Shown here: positions 12,038 through 22,265 of the stretch, piece by piece
Numbering within the stretch: position 1 is the stretch's first letter
How the letters are laid out: every line of letters starts with the position of its first letter
Source of the DNA: Beverwykella pulmonaria
Lineage: Eukaryota; Ascomycota; Dothideomycetes; Pleosporales; Melanommataceae
DNA length: 64,000 nt
Direction: 5' to 3'
Assembly (NCBI GenBank): GCA_001599595.1
Contig: BCHH01000007.1
Location: 1,080,348 to 1,144,347, forward strand
The notes under the pieces: model-generated
Databases searched by the model: none
Seen by the model: only the letters and a program-made list of their open reading frames with translations
Told to the model about the DNA's origin: nothing
Translations under genes and position numbers: made by a program

Positions 12038-12848
12038 CTTTGCTGTGAGGTGCTGAAGACGCCAATTGGGAGAACAGGAGGGAAACGTAAATATTGGACT
12101 TATAGGAAGAATATGGTACCCAGTGGTTGGGAACGGAACCATCCCGGGCCTTGGGGCCGGTGATGCGGGGACAGCTCAATCCTTCCTGGATACTCGGACA
12201 GATTAACCGGTAGAGTTGTGACTGTTTGGAGTAAATAGGCGGGTTGAGCATGTCCGAATGATCCATACCCTCATTCCATGGTGAGACTCGGGGTTAATTT
12301 TGCAAGCAGTATCAGTGAAAGCATGTTGATTAAAAGATCTAGAAAGACTTCGCCAACCTCATATCCCATTGCACTAATTATCCTAGCAAACAATACTTTT
12401 GATATTCATCGCGTCCGATTGGCATCGGAAACCTCGTCCATCACCGCCCAAACCCCCTAAGAAACACCGATCCAGATGATACGAAATGGTATCAGGTTTT
12501 GATTCGCCATCGTCCTCCACAGCCAAAAAAAAAAATCGAAGCAGAGAAAATGAAGGATTAGAGTACAGAGACCGCAGATTGCGGCCAAGGGGGTTAATAT
12601 TCAGACATTAGGTGGTCTAGATGACCTATGATTGAGCGATGTAGCGTCGACGCAGAGCTCTAGTCGTTTGAGGGGTGTGTGACCGAAATCGGTGTTGTGA
12701 GTCGACAAATTTCCAGTACCGACTGCTGTGGGAAGGGAAGACAAAAGGCGGCCATGATCTCAACTAAAATAAGTAAAACACCCGTCCCACACACATAACT
12801 ATCATTAAAGTGACGAAAAAGAAACGTTGGAAGAGCTCGTCGACGAGA
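12038..12848. other. Intergenic, 0.8 kb
   Basis: Promoter side of the carboxylesterase and 3' flank of the AreB-type gene. It contains a short A-run near 12526-12535. No gene or RNA supported. Confidence 0.5.
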
Positions 12849-14722
12849 TTACACATCGAGAGACCCTATTGGCGTACCAGCGCGACTGTCATCAACCATG
12901 TCGCTGAGCCTCATCTTTTTGTGACGTGGGCCGTCATTTTCAAATTCATCGAGACGCCTCTTGAGATCTGACTCTCGCTGTCTGATCTCGTCTAACTCTG
13001 CTCGCAGTTGTGCTTCGGTAGCTCGTGTAGTAAGGTCCATCCGTCTCGCCTCTTCTTCGCCGTTCTCTAGCTCCCGAACACGTCCCTGGAAGAGGCCGTT
13101 GATGACTTCTAGTTCGCTCACGCGTGTCCTCAACATTGTGTTCTGGGCAGCTAGCGCGTCATAGGAGAGCGGCGGTTCGAGGTGCGAGCCATTGATTGAC
13201 GAAGTCGAGCCAGGAGAGGGTTGGCGGAGAAAGCTGGGCAGCGACGGAGACTGGAAGGCGTCGGGGTGCAACACGCCGTCGAACATGTGCTGAGGCGCGA
13301 TGTTTGAGGGGTGCTGGAGACCCGGGGTGCCGGTGCGCGATATGGGTGACTGTGATCGGTCGGAGAGGCCAGAGGAGATCTTTCCCGAAGCTCTTCGGTG
13401 CTGAGCAAGGCCTAGCGATCCATCGGCGTCGGGGTGGGCAGCAGGCAGACCGTTTGCGTCCGCAGGCTGTAGAGCGATTAGCAGGTGCACAATGGTTGGG
13501 CCGCGAATGAAATTGCCATCTAAAAGGGCGGTGAGGCAGGGTCAGGGAGAGCGCAGATGTATCTGCTCATCTCTACGAAACCTTATTGTATCTGCTAGGA
13601 ATGTTTTTGTGCTGGATGCTTCGTGCTCGCTCGGAGGTTCTCATATGGAGTAGAGGGAAAATAGGATTGGTCCATACCTTCTTGCGGCCACCTTGCGCGC
13701 CCGTCTTGACACGATTACGGCTCTTGATGACGTCGGTCTTGAGGGAGATGGGACGGGGCCGACCATGCAGCTTCAAGAAGAGGCCACAGGCATTGCACAG
13801 GACGGAGCCGGATTCATCGCGGCGCCAGAGTGGTGTGGTGCTCGTGGAGCAGTTCTGGCAGACAGGCTAGAGTCCAATCAGTCAGTATAACTATCAGGAT
13901 GTGACGCAGCGCTGCAAAGCCCTGCTGTGACCTGGCACGGGTGATTCTGCGATTGGGATTGGGATCGAGGGACGAGATGGATCAGAGTGTGCAATCGATA
14001 ACGGCATGATAAGGAAATATTTTGGCGATGATCTGGCAAACGTCCTGTGCGACACGACAATAATAAAAGTGAGCTCACCGGGGAATTTGCCTGTCCACCA
14101 GAGGATGCGGGTGCGGCGGTTGCATAGGTCATGCTGTGGCCATTCAAAGGTCTGTAGGAAATTGTCAGTTGAATTGAAGAAGAAACTGATAAGAGGTTCA
14201 AGGTGGCCGGGTCTTGGCGAGGCAGCGCGGGAAGGCCCAAGGCGGGGCCACATCTGCCGCGCGGTTTCCCTTTCCCTAACCGTGTCACCTCCTCACAGCT
14301 TGTCAACGCGTCAACACGATAGCAACCCCTAGCAAGAGGACAAAAGGTCACACTCAGCCATGCTAAGCCCTATTGTGTCTGCTAGGGGTACGCTTGCGCG
14401 TTGGGAGATGACCAGGTGCCCAACACCAACACCAGCATACCAGCTCGCAACAACATAGTACGCACCTAGGCGGCGGCGACACCTGCTTCGGAGGCGTGCC
14501 TCTTCTCTCCAGATTCTCACTCCCATCCAAGCTAGTTCTCGTCGCTGCAGGGCTATTCGACGCCACGCTCGCAAGCGTGTTCAACGCAGGTAACTGTATG
14601 CTCGCATGGCTTCCATGGCGCTGCTGCAGGTACGAAGCTGAAGCAACCGTTGAGGCAGAGGAGGGGCGCGAGATCTCGTGGCCGTGGCTGATGGAAGGCA
14701 GTGAGGGCTTGTCGTCCAGCAT
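12849..14722 (-). CDS. areB: AreB/ASD-4/GZF3-type GATA transcription factor
   Basis: A 378-aa nuclear GATA factor in exons 14722-14466, 14151-14079, 13866-13678 and 13466-12849. One zinc finger, C-x2-C-x17-C-x2-C (Cys113, 116, 134, 137), holds [20 protein letters not shown], followed by the basic tail [20 protein letters not shown]. The C-terminal part has a long coiled coil (about 275-351) with a leucine-zipper look, then HKKMR. This combination is the hallmark of AreB, which binds GATA sites and opposes AreA in nitrogen repression. The first intron (314 nt) and third (211 nt) are unusually long for this window. The frame before ATG 14722 stays open for about 35 codons and reads SILQALDLPAFKLAS, which looks conserved, so an upstream exon or a longer isoform is possible. 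The finger and coil are certain; the N-terminus is not. Confidence 0.88.
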
Positions 14723-15891
14723 GGACGCCAGTTTGAAGGCCGGCAGGTCGAGCGCCTGGAGAATCGAGGGGCGGCGGAACGAATCGAGGGCCGTTGGCCG
14801 CGGGAGAATTGATGTAGCCAGCGCGAAAGCCGTGGTGTATTAGGGCAAAGAAACGCGGAGGCGTTTCTTACTTTTGATGGGTGGGTGGGGGAAGTTTGAA
14901 AATCGACGTGTTGGGGGTGGAATTACGGTAAAACGCAGGAAAGTGAACGAAGGACTGGTATTAAGGGAGTGTGTGGAGTAAGTGAGCGTAAGTACGAAAA
15001 GGCAGGCAGTTCAAAAGAGTGTAAAGGCAGCGTCTGGCAAGAGAGAGGGTCAGAGCAGAGCCAGAAGACAGAGATGAGATGAATGAGGTACAAGATACAG
15101 TTTGGTCGCACGCGTTGCGGGTTCGATAAGGGGCCCGCAGCCAAGGAGCCATACTATCGCGCATTTAATTTCGAATGTTGGGACGTGCATAGAACCATGA
15201 TCTCAAAATGTCCCGAAGCGCCCCTCCAACCCTCATTTAGTTTGACCGTTTTGCGCCCGTCGTACAGAGACGTCCCTGGGCTGCGCTTTGTTATGAAAGA
15301 ACCATCCAGCCTCCCCCCTTGGGGGGTGCACCCCGTCGTGGCAACAAACTGATACATAAACAATTGAAACACATTCCATGCGCCGACAACGGCTCAGCTC
15401 GACGCCTCTGTGGCCCTCATGCAGGGCTAACAGCCGTTCGTTCGTCATATTGAATGAGTTCCCTTTTTGTCCAATGCTATCTCCGGAGGCGCGTGTACGC
15501 AGAGCCTCTGGCGCTTATCCGTGTATTCAGGGGAAATCGACACACAAGATGCGCGCTAGTCCGGGCTCCAGAAAACGGGTGAGCATTCCGCGAAGCTGAC
15601 TGACCCGTGCGCATCTTGGCCTGGAGCCAATGAAGGGCGACGTGTCAGCACTCTGGGGATGTCGCGAACAAATTTATAGTACAGTGTGCGGTAGTGCAAA
15701 CCATGGATGACAACTGTCTAGAGCGTTTCATCATTGAGACCTGGCTGCTGCGAGCAGAGAGTACTATCTACCTCACCTGCAAATAGATGAGGAACCTCCA
15801 CCTGCAGTAGGTCATTCGAGGCGGCTCAAGGGACGCCAGGATCATGGGGTTCTATCGCGCAGACCCCTGCGGCCTGCGTACCTGCAGCCTC
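14723..15891. other. Intergenic, 1.2 kb
   Basis: Likely 5' region of the AreB-type gene (long leader or upstream exon) and then the 3' flank of SRP68. The segment 15315-15333 holds a small inverted repeat (CCCCTTGGGGGGTGCACCCC). No further gene supported. Confidence 0.45.
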
Positions 15892-17861
15892 CTATCTTCC
15901 AAATCCGAACCATCCTCTCCTTGCGGGCTGCGCTTCCTCTACATTCTCGTCTACTTGCATCTTCTCAGGCTCTTGTGCGTGCGCTAGAGGTTCCCGCCCT
16001 GGGTATTCGATATAGTTCCACGCTACGTCGAGAAAGAGCGGTTTGACGGGAACCGGCTTCAGCTTCGGCGGCCAGGTGACTAGATTCTTCAAGTCTACGG
16101 AGCCCGACGTTGGGTACTCGTTGAGTCTCTCTACAACAGGCGCAGCAGTGGTTAGCTGGGCCTTGGCCGCTGTCTCCGAGTTGGAGGAGAGTTGTGACAG
16201 TGCCACGAGTCCGCGGTAATGTGATGTAAGGTTTCCCAAGTTCTGCTTTAGCGTTTGAGCTTGTTGCTCAGACACCGCTAACTTCGGGACACTGGATAAG
16301 GACGTTGTCGGCCTGGGAGAGGAGAGGGCCAGCGCTGAGAGCGATAGCGCTCGATTGCAGAGCGCGAGTGCTTGTTTGGGTGCAGACAGGAAAGCATGAG
16401 AATGCGATAGGTTCAGGCACTTCAACGCTTGGAAGTACGCGCGTTGACCATCCAGTTCGGCAACGAATCCAGCATCTCGAACAGCACCCCTCAGCTCCTT
16501 GATAGAGTCGATACTTTGCAGAATCGCGTCATAGAGTGCAACACGTTCCCGCAGTCTCGCTAGCTTACGTCCAGTGGGCTCTTCTCGCTGAATCCACTCT
16601 TTCCCATCCTTTCGTGACCGCTGCGGTTTCCGCATTGCATTTGGAGGAAAGGTAAGCCCATCATCCGACCCGATCAGGACCCTATTGCGGCCTACTCGCC
16701 ACGCAATGAGATCGTAGTTGACAGCAAGACTCGTCACGCGAAGATCTTGCACACGTGCGTCCCCTTCATCCACGCCCTCTTTCTCTAGCTCTTCAATGGC
16801 TCGCCGTGTTGCGTCGGCAGCGTCTTGGCTTGCGATTAGAACATGATCGTAAGCGTTCGCTCTATCTTTCGGCGAGCTGGTTGAATCTAATAATGAGACC
16901 AACTCCGTGGAAGCCGTATCAACGGAAACAAGAGCCTGGCCGATTGCTGCATCCACTATATTGGCCGTCCGGCTTCGCCAGGTGATTTTCGAGCCTAGCA
17001 TAAGTTAGAAGAGGGCACAATCGACGCTTTTGTAACACATACCTGATGGGGCAGTTTCTTCCTCCTGCAAGGCTGTTGCATCGAGCTTCTCGACCGCCTG
17101 GACTAGCTCTGACTCATCTCGGGGGAAAAACTTCTTCGACACTGCTGGCACACCCACAGTACGCGGGATTCGATGCTGGTAGGCGGCATATCGAATGCTC
17201 GGGTCGGTTGTGTTTGCCAGTATTTCCTTGAACAGGTCCTTCTTTGTCGCTTTCAGCAAAGAACTGTAGATCACCCTGGCTGCAGAGTAATTGGTCAGAC
17301 ACGATTCCCACCTCTTGGGAGGCCCATCGCTGGCCTTTACGCCTTCTGCCTGTTTCTCAAACTCTTGCGCTCCAGCTAGCGAATATGCATATGCCTTTGC
17401 TTCCAAGATATCCGTGTCGGTTGCCCCGCTCACTGTCTGGTTCGAGAGCAATTCTGCAACCTCTTGTGCGTACCGAAGTGCCTTATGGAGTCTCGATAGA
17501 ATGTGCTGCCGTGTAGAGCCTGTAATGTTCTTGTCCGCATTGTCCTCGGAATGAGCTGCCTTCATAGCCATTGCGTGCGCCCACGCCCGCTCGGAGGTGA
17601 GGAGAAGAAGGTGGAGAAACCTGGGCAACGTTAGCAAAATATGTATGAACTTCAATCGGTCATGTCACACTCAATGTTTTTTGCGATATCCTCCGCCGTC
17701 ACGGGCGCCTTCGCCGCATATTTCGCATTTTTGGCTGTTGCCCGCCCGAGCTTCTTCCGCACAATGCGCAGTCGCCGTGAGAGCTGGCCCCGGTATGTGT
17801 TGTAGTCGCCTAACAGGAACGCCGACTCCCGGAAGTCGACTATGAATTTTGTAATATCCAT
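15892..17861 (-). CDS. srp68: Signal recognition particle subunit SRP68
   Basis: A 623-aa protein in exons 17861-17671, 17620-17043 and 16994-15892, with introns of 50 and 48 nt (CTAAC branch sites in both). The N-terminus MDITKFIVDFRESAFLLGDY with RRLRIVRKKLGR is the RNA-binding domain. The stretch FLHLLLLTSERAWAHAMAMK follows, helical repeats fill the middle, and the C-terminal VKPLFLDVAWNYIEYP is the SRP72-contacting region typical of SRP68. The protein pairs with SRP72 on the S domain of SRP RNA and supports co-translational targeting to the ER. The length fits fungal orthologues. The ATG at 17861 is the first in-frame one and gives the conserved N-terminus. Confidence 0.95.
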
Positions 17862-18273
17862 CCTCACGATAGCATAGTCGTGATGTGGAGTGCGACCTGG
17901 AGGGGTAACTAAGTCGTAGCATCACCGAATCGCCGAAGTTTTTCCTAGCGGCCCCGTGATCGCGATGTCCAAAAGTTCTAGATATCGTTCGATCCGCTAC
18001 CAACACCGCCAATCACCACTGTTCTCGTTCGCTCTCTTTGTGTCCCATCATCTCCCTTTGCGGTGCCTGCTCGCTCACGGAATTGCCCATTGCTCGTCAA
18101 TTACGCTCAGTCACGCATGCATTGAGACCAGAGGAGGAATGCAAAGCTGTAAGCTCCGACTTCCAGCGTTGAGATGTCCGTGGGAGCACCATTTAATTCT
18201 AGTAACCTGTAGAACTTCTTTTGCTCTTCGGTAATTCGTGGCGGCGACCATCACGCTCCTAGTGCGGAGGGGG

Positions 18274-21200
18274 ATGCTTGAGCGGGCTCCAACATGCCTC
18301 GAGACCGGACGGCACCTCTTGCGAACTTCCAAACGATGCCCGCGCGGTCGACGAACACTCCACTCCTCATTTTGGCACCACGGTGCCAGCGACCTGAATT
18401 TACCGATATGGTGGGCTTCTCCCGGGATATTCGAGCGTGCAAGTGGTGACAGTGGTAGTGGACGCAAGACACCTCAGGAATCAAGCCGAAGCAATGGACT
18501 GCTTCTTGACTTTTTATACCCTGAAAAAACGGTCACCATGCTCGAGCGGATCTCCACGTACGGATTGGCCGCACGTGAGACTCAACGGAAATCCCAGCTC
18601 AGTAAGAGCGGCATTCGTCAGTTTTCAACGACGCACTGGAAAGGCAAAGAAATAGATGAGGTGGAGGACGCATTCTCTTCCTTGTTCCCCAAATCTGTAA
18701 AAGCCGATCTTGGTGAAGAAGACGCAAATTCTACAACTCGGCGGGACTCTAAAAGAATCGACCATGAAGCCGAAGAAGTGAGCTATGCCACTTGGCGCAA
18801 AGCGAGAGGAGCAGAAATTGATGACGAAGAAGCAAAAGCAAAAGGGTTGCGGGATATTAAAATGCGGGAGATTCAGCTGCGACAAGACATGGAAGAGAGG
18901 CTGATAGGAAATACTGCGAGCGATGCTCTCTATAGTCTTCTCAAGGCGAAGGAAATCGGGAAGCAAGAGCTATCCTGGCGGCTATATTCTGCAATTCAAG
19001 AGTCCAGTCGCACATCGGATCTGAAAGCGACACTCCTCGAGTATCTGACTTCTCACACCGTCTCAGTCGAATCTAGTCGCGTGCTCCAGGTATTTGATAC
19101 CCTACCACTGAAAGATCGGCGCGCATCCTCATATCGGGCAGCCATCTCTGCCTATGTGGCACTACGGATGGTTGGTCCAGCAATTCGACTCTACGAGGAA
19201 GCCGCTTCTAGATTTTCTGGACTTGACTGTGGGACAGACGCCCTTTTGGCACGCACTATTGAAGACAACCAATGGGACCTTACGCTGCGTGTGTTCAAGA
19301 CGTTCCTGTCATCTCCCCTACCCTTTTACATCCAAGACCATCCCTTCAACTACTACAGAGACGACCTCAAAGCAGTATGGAATTTCGTTGCTCAACTACC
19401 GGTCTTGAGCGGACACTTACTGTCCCTACTTGAACATGCCGAAAAATTTCATCACGAACTCCAATCCAAGAGAGAAAACCGGACGGTTCTCCGAACTTTT
19501 ATGAACGGATTTGTGCCAGAAGTGGTCGAACAAGTCTTGACACCGATCGATCCGGATGAAAAACATATTTTGGAACTTTTGCTTGGATTGTTTCGCGATT
19601 TACGGGCTCTGAATCTTCCAAGAGCATCTTCTTACGACTTTACTCTCAATCGGTTGTTGAGTCTGCCCAGGTACCGCAAATATACCAACCAGCGAAAGGT
19701 CTTTCAAGAGCTGTACAACATGTATAGAGAAGAGTGCATGCAAGATCCAAATCCCTTTATGCGGCCCTCTCAGTCGATTATTACAAACATGATTTTTCAA
19801 CATGGGGACAAAGGCAGCATCAAGGTTGTCGGTAACCTCGTAGAAGATTTGCGAATGTTCTACAAAGATCAATGGTGCACACACTACCCAACTTTGATAT
19901 ACCTTATCCAGTTCTATGCCGAATACGGAGATATCGACCGGGTTCACGAATATTTTAATGTCCTCCGTACCCATTTCCCGCATGTCACCGATTTACGGAC
20001 GATTTCATCGCTTTTATATGCCTACGCCAGGCGAGTGGACGTGCAGGGCACAATGAATCAGTTCAAGCGTATTTCAGAGGAGTTTGGCCTGGTTCCCGAC
20101 ATTGCTTGCTGGAATATTTTACTTCTTGCTTACGTAAGAGCCGATGATCTCGACGGAGCCCTTCAGTGCTTTAATAGCATATTGGAATCTGGGGTTGTGC
20201 CAGATACATATACCTTCGGGCCTTTATTGGATCTCTGTGCTGCAAGAGGCGATGTCGAGGCTTTCGAGGCACTTTACTCAAAGGCTGAGCAGCTCAAAGT
20301 GCCGGTCCGAACAGATGTGAAAGCAAGAGCGGGTTATGTCCAAGCCTTTTTGCAGTCTAGTGACCCAGAGGGCGCCGAGGCAGTCGCTAAAGCAATGGTG
20401 CAGAGTCATCAGTCTGGAACGCCTCGTGGCTCTCTGACACATACATGGAATATGCTGATCACACACTACGCTCTCTCAGGCGATATCGGAAACAGTCGAC
20501 GGTTATACAGACAGATGATTGAATTCGAAATTCCACTCGATTCTTGGACTTATGCGGCCTTGATGCGATCATTAATCGAGGCCCATCAGACAAACGCAGC
20601 GTACAAGATACTGAGAGTTACCATGCCGAACAACAATGTACAGGTCCACGCGTTCCATTACGCTCTGGTCATCACTGGGTTTCTTCGGGAGGGCCAGTTC
20701 GAGCATGCTGCACGTGCTCTCAAGCGAATGGAGGAGCGAAATGTGAGGCAAACCCAGAATTCGCGCCAAGCTTCTCTTCTTGCTCTCGGAATGGCAGAAC
20801 TTCGAAAATTACAGCAAGAGCATATCACGAACCCCCGCACTCGTCTCATTGCGATTGAGGAAGGCTTAAGACAGATCCTGCTAGAAAGTTATGAGTCCGA
20901 GCTTGCAAATCGAGAGCCAAAACATGCGAGGTTCATAGACTCCAAGGAGCACAGTGTTCCGCAAGGCTATTTCGGGCTCCTGATTTTGCTGTACAGTACT
21001 CGAGGAGCCTACGAGATCTGCAAAGAATTGTTCGAAGCTGCTTCAACGGCGAAAGCGAACGAGGCGAATTACGAACCCCCGATCATGCTTCTCACTACCA
21101 TCATGGAAGCTCACTTCCAGGCCAAAGAATACGACGAGGTCGCAAAATGCTGGGAACTCGCGCGGAAACAGGCCGATAAGCTCGTTAAGACCTTACAGCA

Positions 21201-21825
21201 AGTCATGGACCCCCAGCCGTCAAAGATAGAGTTCGACTCCCTCCTCGATCCTGGCCTTAAGGAAAGCGGGTCCTCAACATTCATTGCTATGAACCGCCGC
21301 CATGTCCTCTACCGCGCTGCCAGAATCTACATTCGCAGTCTGCTCGTACAAGACGATGCTAAGAAAATCCAGGAAGCGCAGCGCACGATCAGCCACCTCC
21401 TAACGAACGGCTACGTCATCGATAACCTCACCTGGAACGAATTCATCCAGATGCTCGCGCGTCGCGGCCGTATTGTCGACGCCTTCTCGGCCTGTGAGCA
21501 GTACCTGATGCCAGGGTTTCCCGGCTGGCGCACGCTCCAACCGTACCACAGCCGCCACAACGTGCGTGGCTTCATCTGGATGGATATCCGCCCCCGCGAG
21601 GTGGGTCGCAAGGCCATGCTGCCGCGGTACAAAACGCTCGTCATTCTTGCGGCAGCGTATGCGCAGATTAAAAGAGACGAGGCGAATGGAATGGGGTATA
21701 ATCCTGAAATTGGGGGTTGGGCGAGAGAGGTACTGGAGACGATTAGTCCATTAACGGTTAGGGCTATTGAGACGATGCCTAGGACGGGAGATCGGTTGCA
21801 GTCGAGGTATATAGAAGGGATGTAG
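18274..21825 (+). CDS. Mitochondrial PPR protein, CYA-5/Pet309-like
   Basis: A 1183-aa intronless pentatricopeptide protein. I chose ATG 18274, the first in the frame; the frame is open upstream to about 18238. Residues 1-30 (MLERAPTCLETGRHLLRTSK and on) are basic and free of acids, as in a mitochondrial targeting signal, followed by RRTLHSSFWHHGASDLNLP. Helical-pair repeats cover most of the chain. Clear PPR units include IACWNILLLAYVRADDLDGA with VVPDTYTFGPLL near residue 610 and HTWNMLITHYALSGDIGNSR near residue 720. PPR proteins bind organellar RNA; the N-terminal pattern recalls the fungal CYA-5 group, which is needed for COX1 expression, but that assignment is from memory of the family. 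It is divergent to SRP68 across about 410 bp. Confidence 0.8.
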   Translation: MLERAPTCLETGRHLLRTSKRCPRGRRTLHSSFWHHGASDLNLPIWWASPGIFERASGDSGSGRKTPQESSRSNGLLLDFLYPEKTVTMLERISTYGLAARETQRKSQLSKSGIRQFSTTHWKGKEIDEVEDAFSSLFPKSVKADLGEEDANSTTRRDSKRIDHEAEEVSYATWRKARGAEIDDEEAKAKGLRDIKMREIQLRQDMEERLIGNTASDALYSLLKAKEIGKQELSWRLYSAIQESSRTSDLKATLLEYLTSHTVSVESSRVLQVFDTLPLKDRRASSYRAAISAYVALRMVGPAIRLYEEAASRFSGLDCGTDALLARTIEDNQWDLTLRVFKTFLSSPLPFYIQDHPFNYYRDDLKAVWNFVAQLPVLSGHLLSLLEHAEKFHHELQSKRENRTVLRTFMNGFVPEVVEQVLTPIDPDEKHILELLLGLFRDLRALNLPRASSYDFTLNRLLSLPRYRKYTNQRKVFQELYNMYREECMQDPNPFMRPSQSIITNMIFQHGDKGSIKVVGNLVEDLRMFYKDQWCTHYPTLIYLIQFYAEYGDIDRVHEYFNVLRTHFPHVTDLRTISSLLYAYARRVDVQGTMNQFKRISEEFGLVPDIACWNILLLAYVRADDLDGALQCFNSILESGVVPDTYTFGPLLDLCAARGDVEAFEALYSKAEQLKVPVRTDVKARAGYVQAFLQSSDPEGAEAVAKAMVQSHQSGTPRGSLTHTWNMLITHYALSGDIGNSRRLYRQMIEFEIPLDSWTYAALMRSLIEAHQTNAAYKILRVTMPNNNVQVHAFHYALVITGFLREGQFEHAARALKRMEERNVRQTQNSRQASLLALGMAELRKLQQEHITNPRTRLIAIEEGLRQILLESYESELANREPKHARFIDSKEHSVPQGYFGLLILLYSTRGAYEICKELFEAASTAKANEANYEPPIMLLTTIMEAHFQAKEYDEVAKCWELARKQADKLVKTLQQVMDPQPSKIEFDSLLDPGLKESGSSTFIAMNRRHVLYRAARIYIRSLLVQDDAKKIQEAQRTISHLLTNGYVIDNLTWNEFIQMLARRGRIVDAFSACEQYLMPGFPGWRTLQPYHSRHNVRGFIWMDIRPREVGRKAMLPRYKTLVILAAAYAQIKRDEANGMGYNPEIGGWAREVLETISPLTVRAIETMPRTGDRLQSRYIEGM

Positions 21826-22265
21826 ATATAGAAGTTGCTTGTGTAAAGTGATAAAGATACGCCGGTGAGGCTTGTATGGATATTGTACATGTAATGTAAG
21901 ATAATGGTGGCATGATGGCGTAGTTGAATGGAGTGTATATACGATTGTGGTAGCAGATATACATCGATGGTGTTGTTCTGAGGGTTGGATCTGGTGGTGC
22001 TTTCCCGTTCCTTATCACTCACGTCTGGATGATGTCAGGTCTTGGGTTGGCCACGGAGCTTGTTTGCACGTGCGTCGACCACATCTCCTCGACCCTCTCA
22101 CCTCACCAACACCTTCACCGACTCAACAAGCTCAACAATATGCAGCGGACAATTTTAATTGGCAAAACACCAATTTGGCTAAGGAATCCTATAGTATGCC
22201 CCCCTCTTCCCACTGACACCGGTGATTGTTAACAACTATCCCATGGCCTCCATATCCCAGCACCG
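21826..22265. other. Convergent 3' flanks
   Basis: The spacer between the 3' ends of the PPR gene and the ankyrin gene. No gene or repeat seen. Confidence 0.5.

Noticed and set aside
15083..15150. tRNA-like string with GGGTTCGATAAG
   Set aside because: The segment cannot be folded into a cloverleaf with a matching acceptor stem and anticodon arm.
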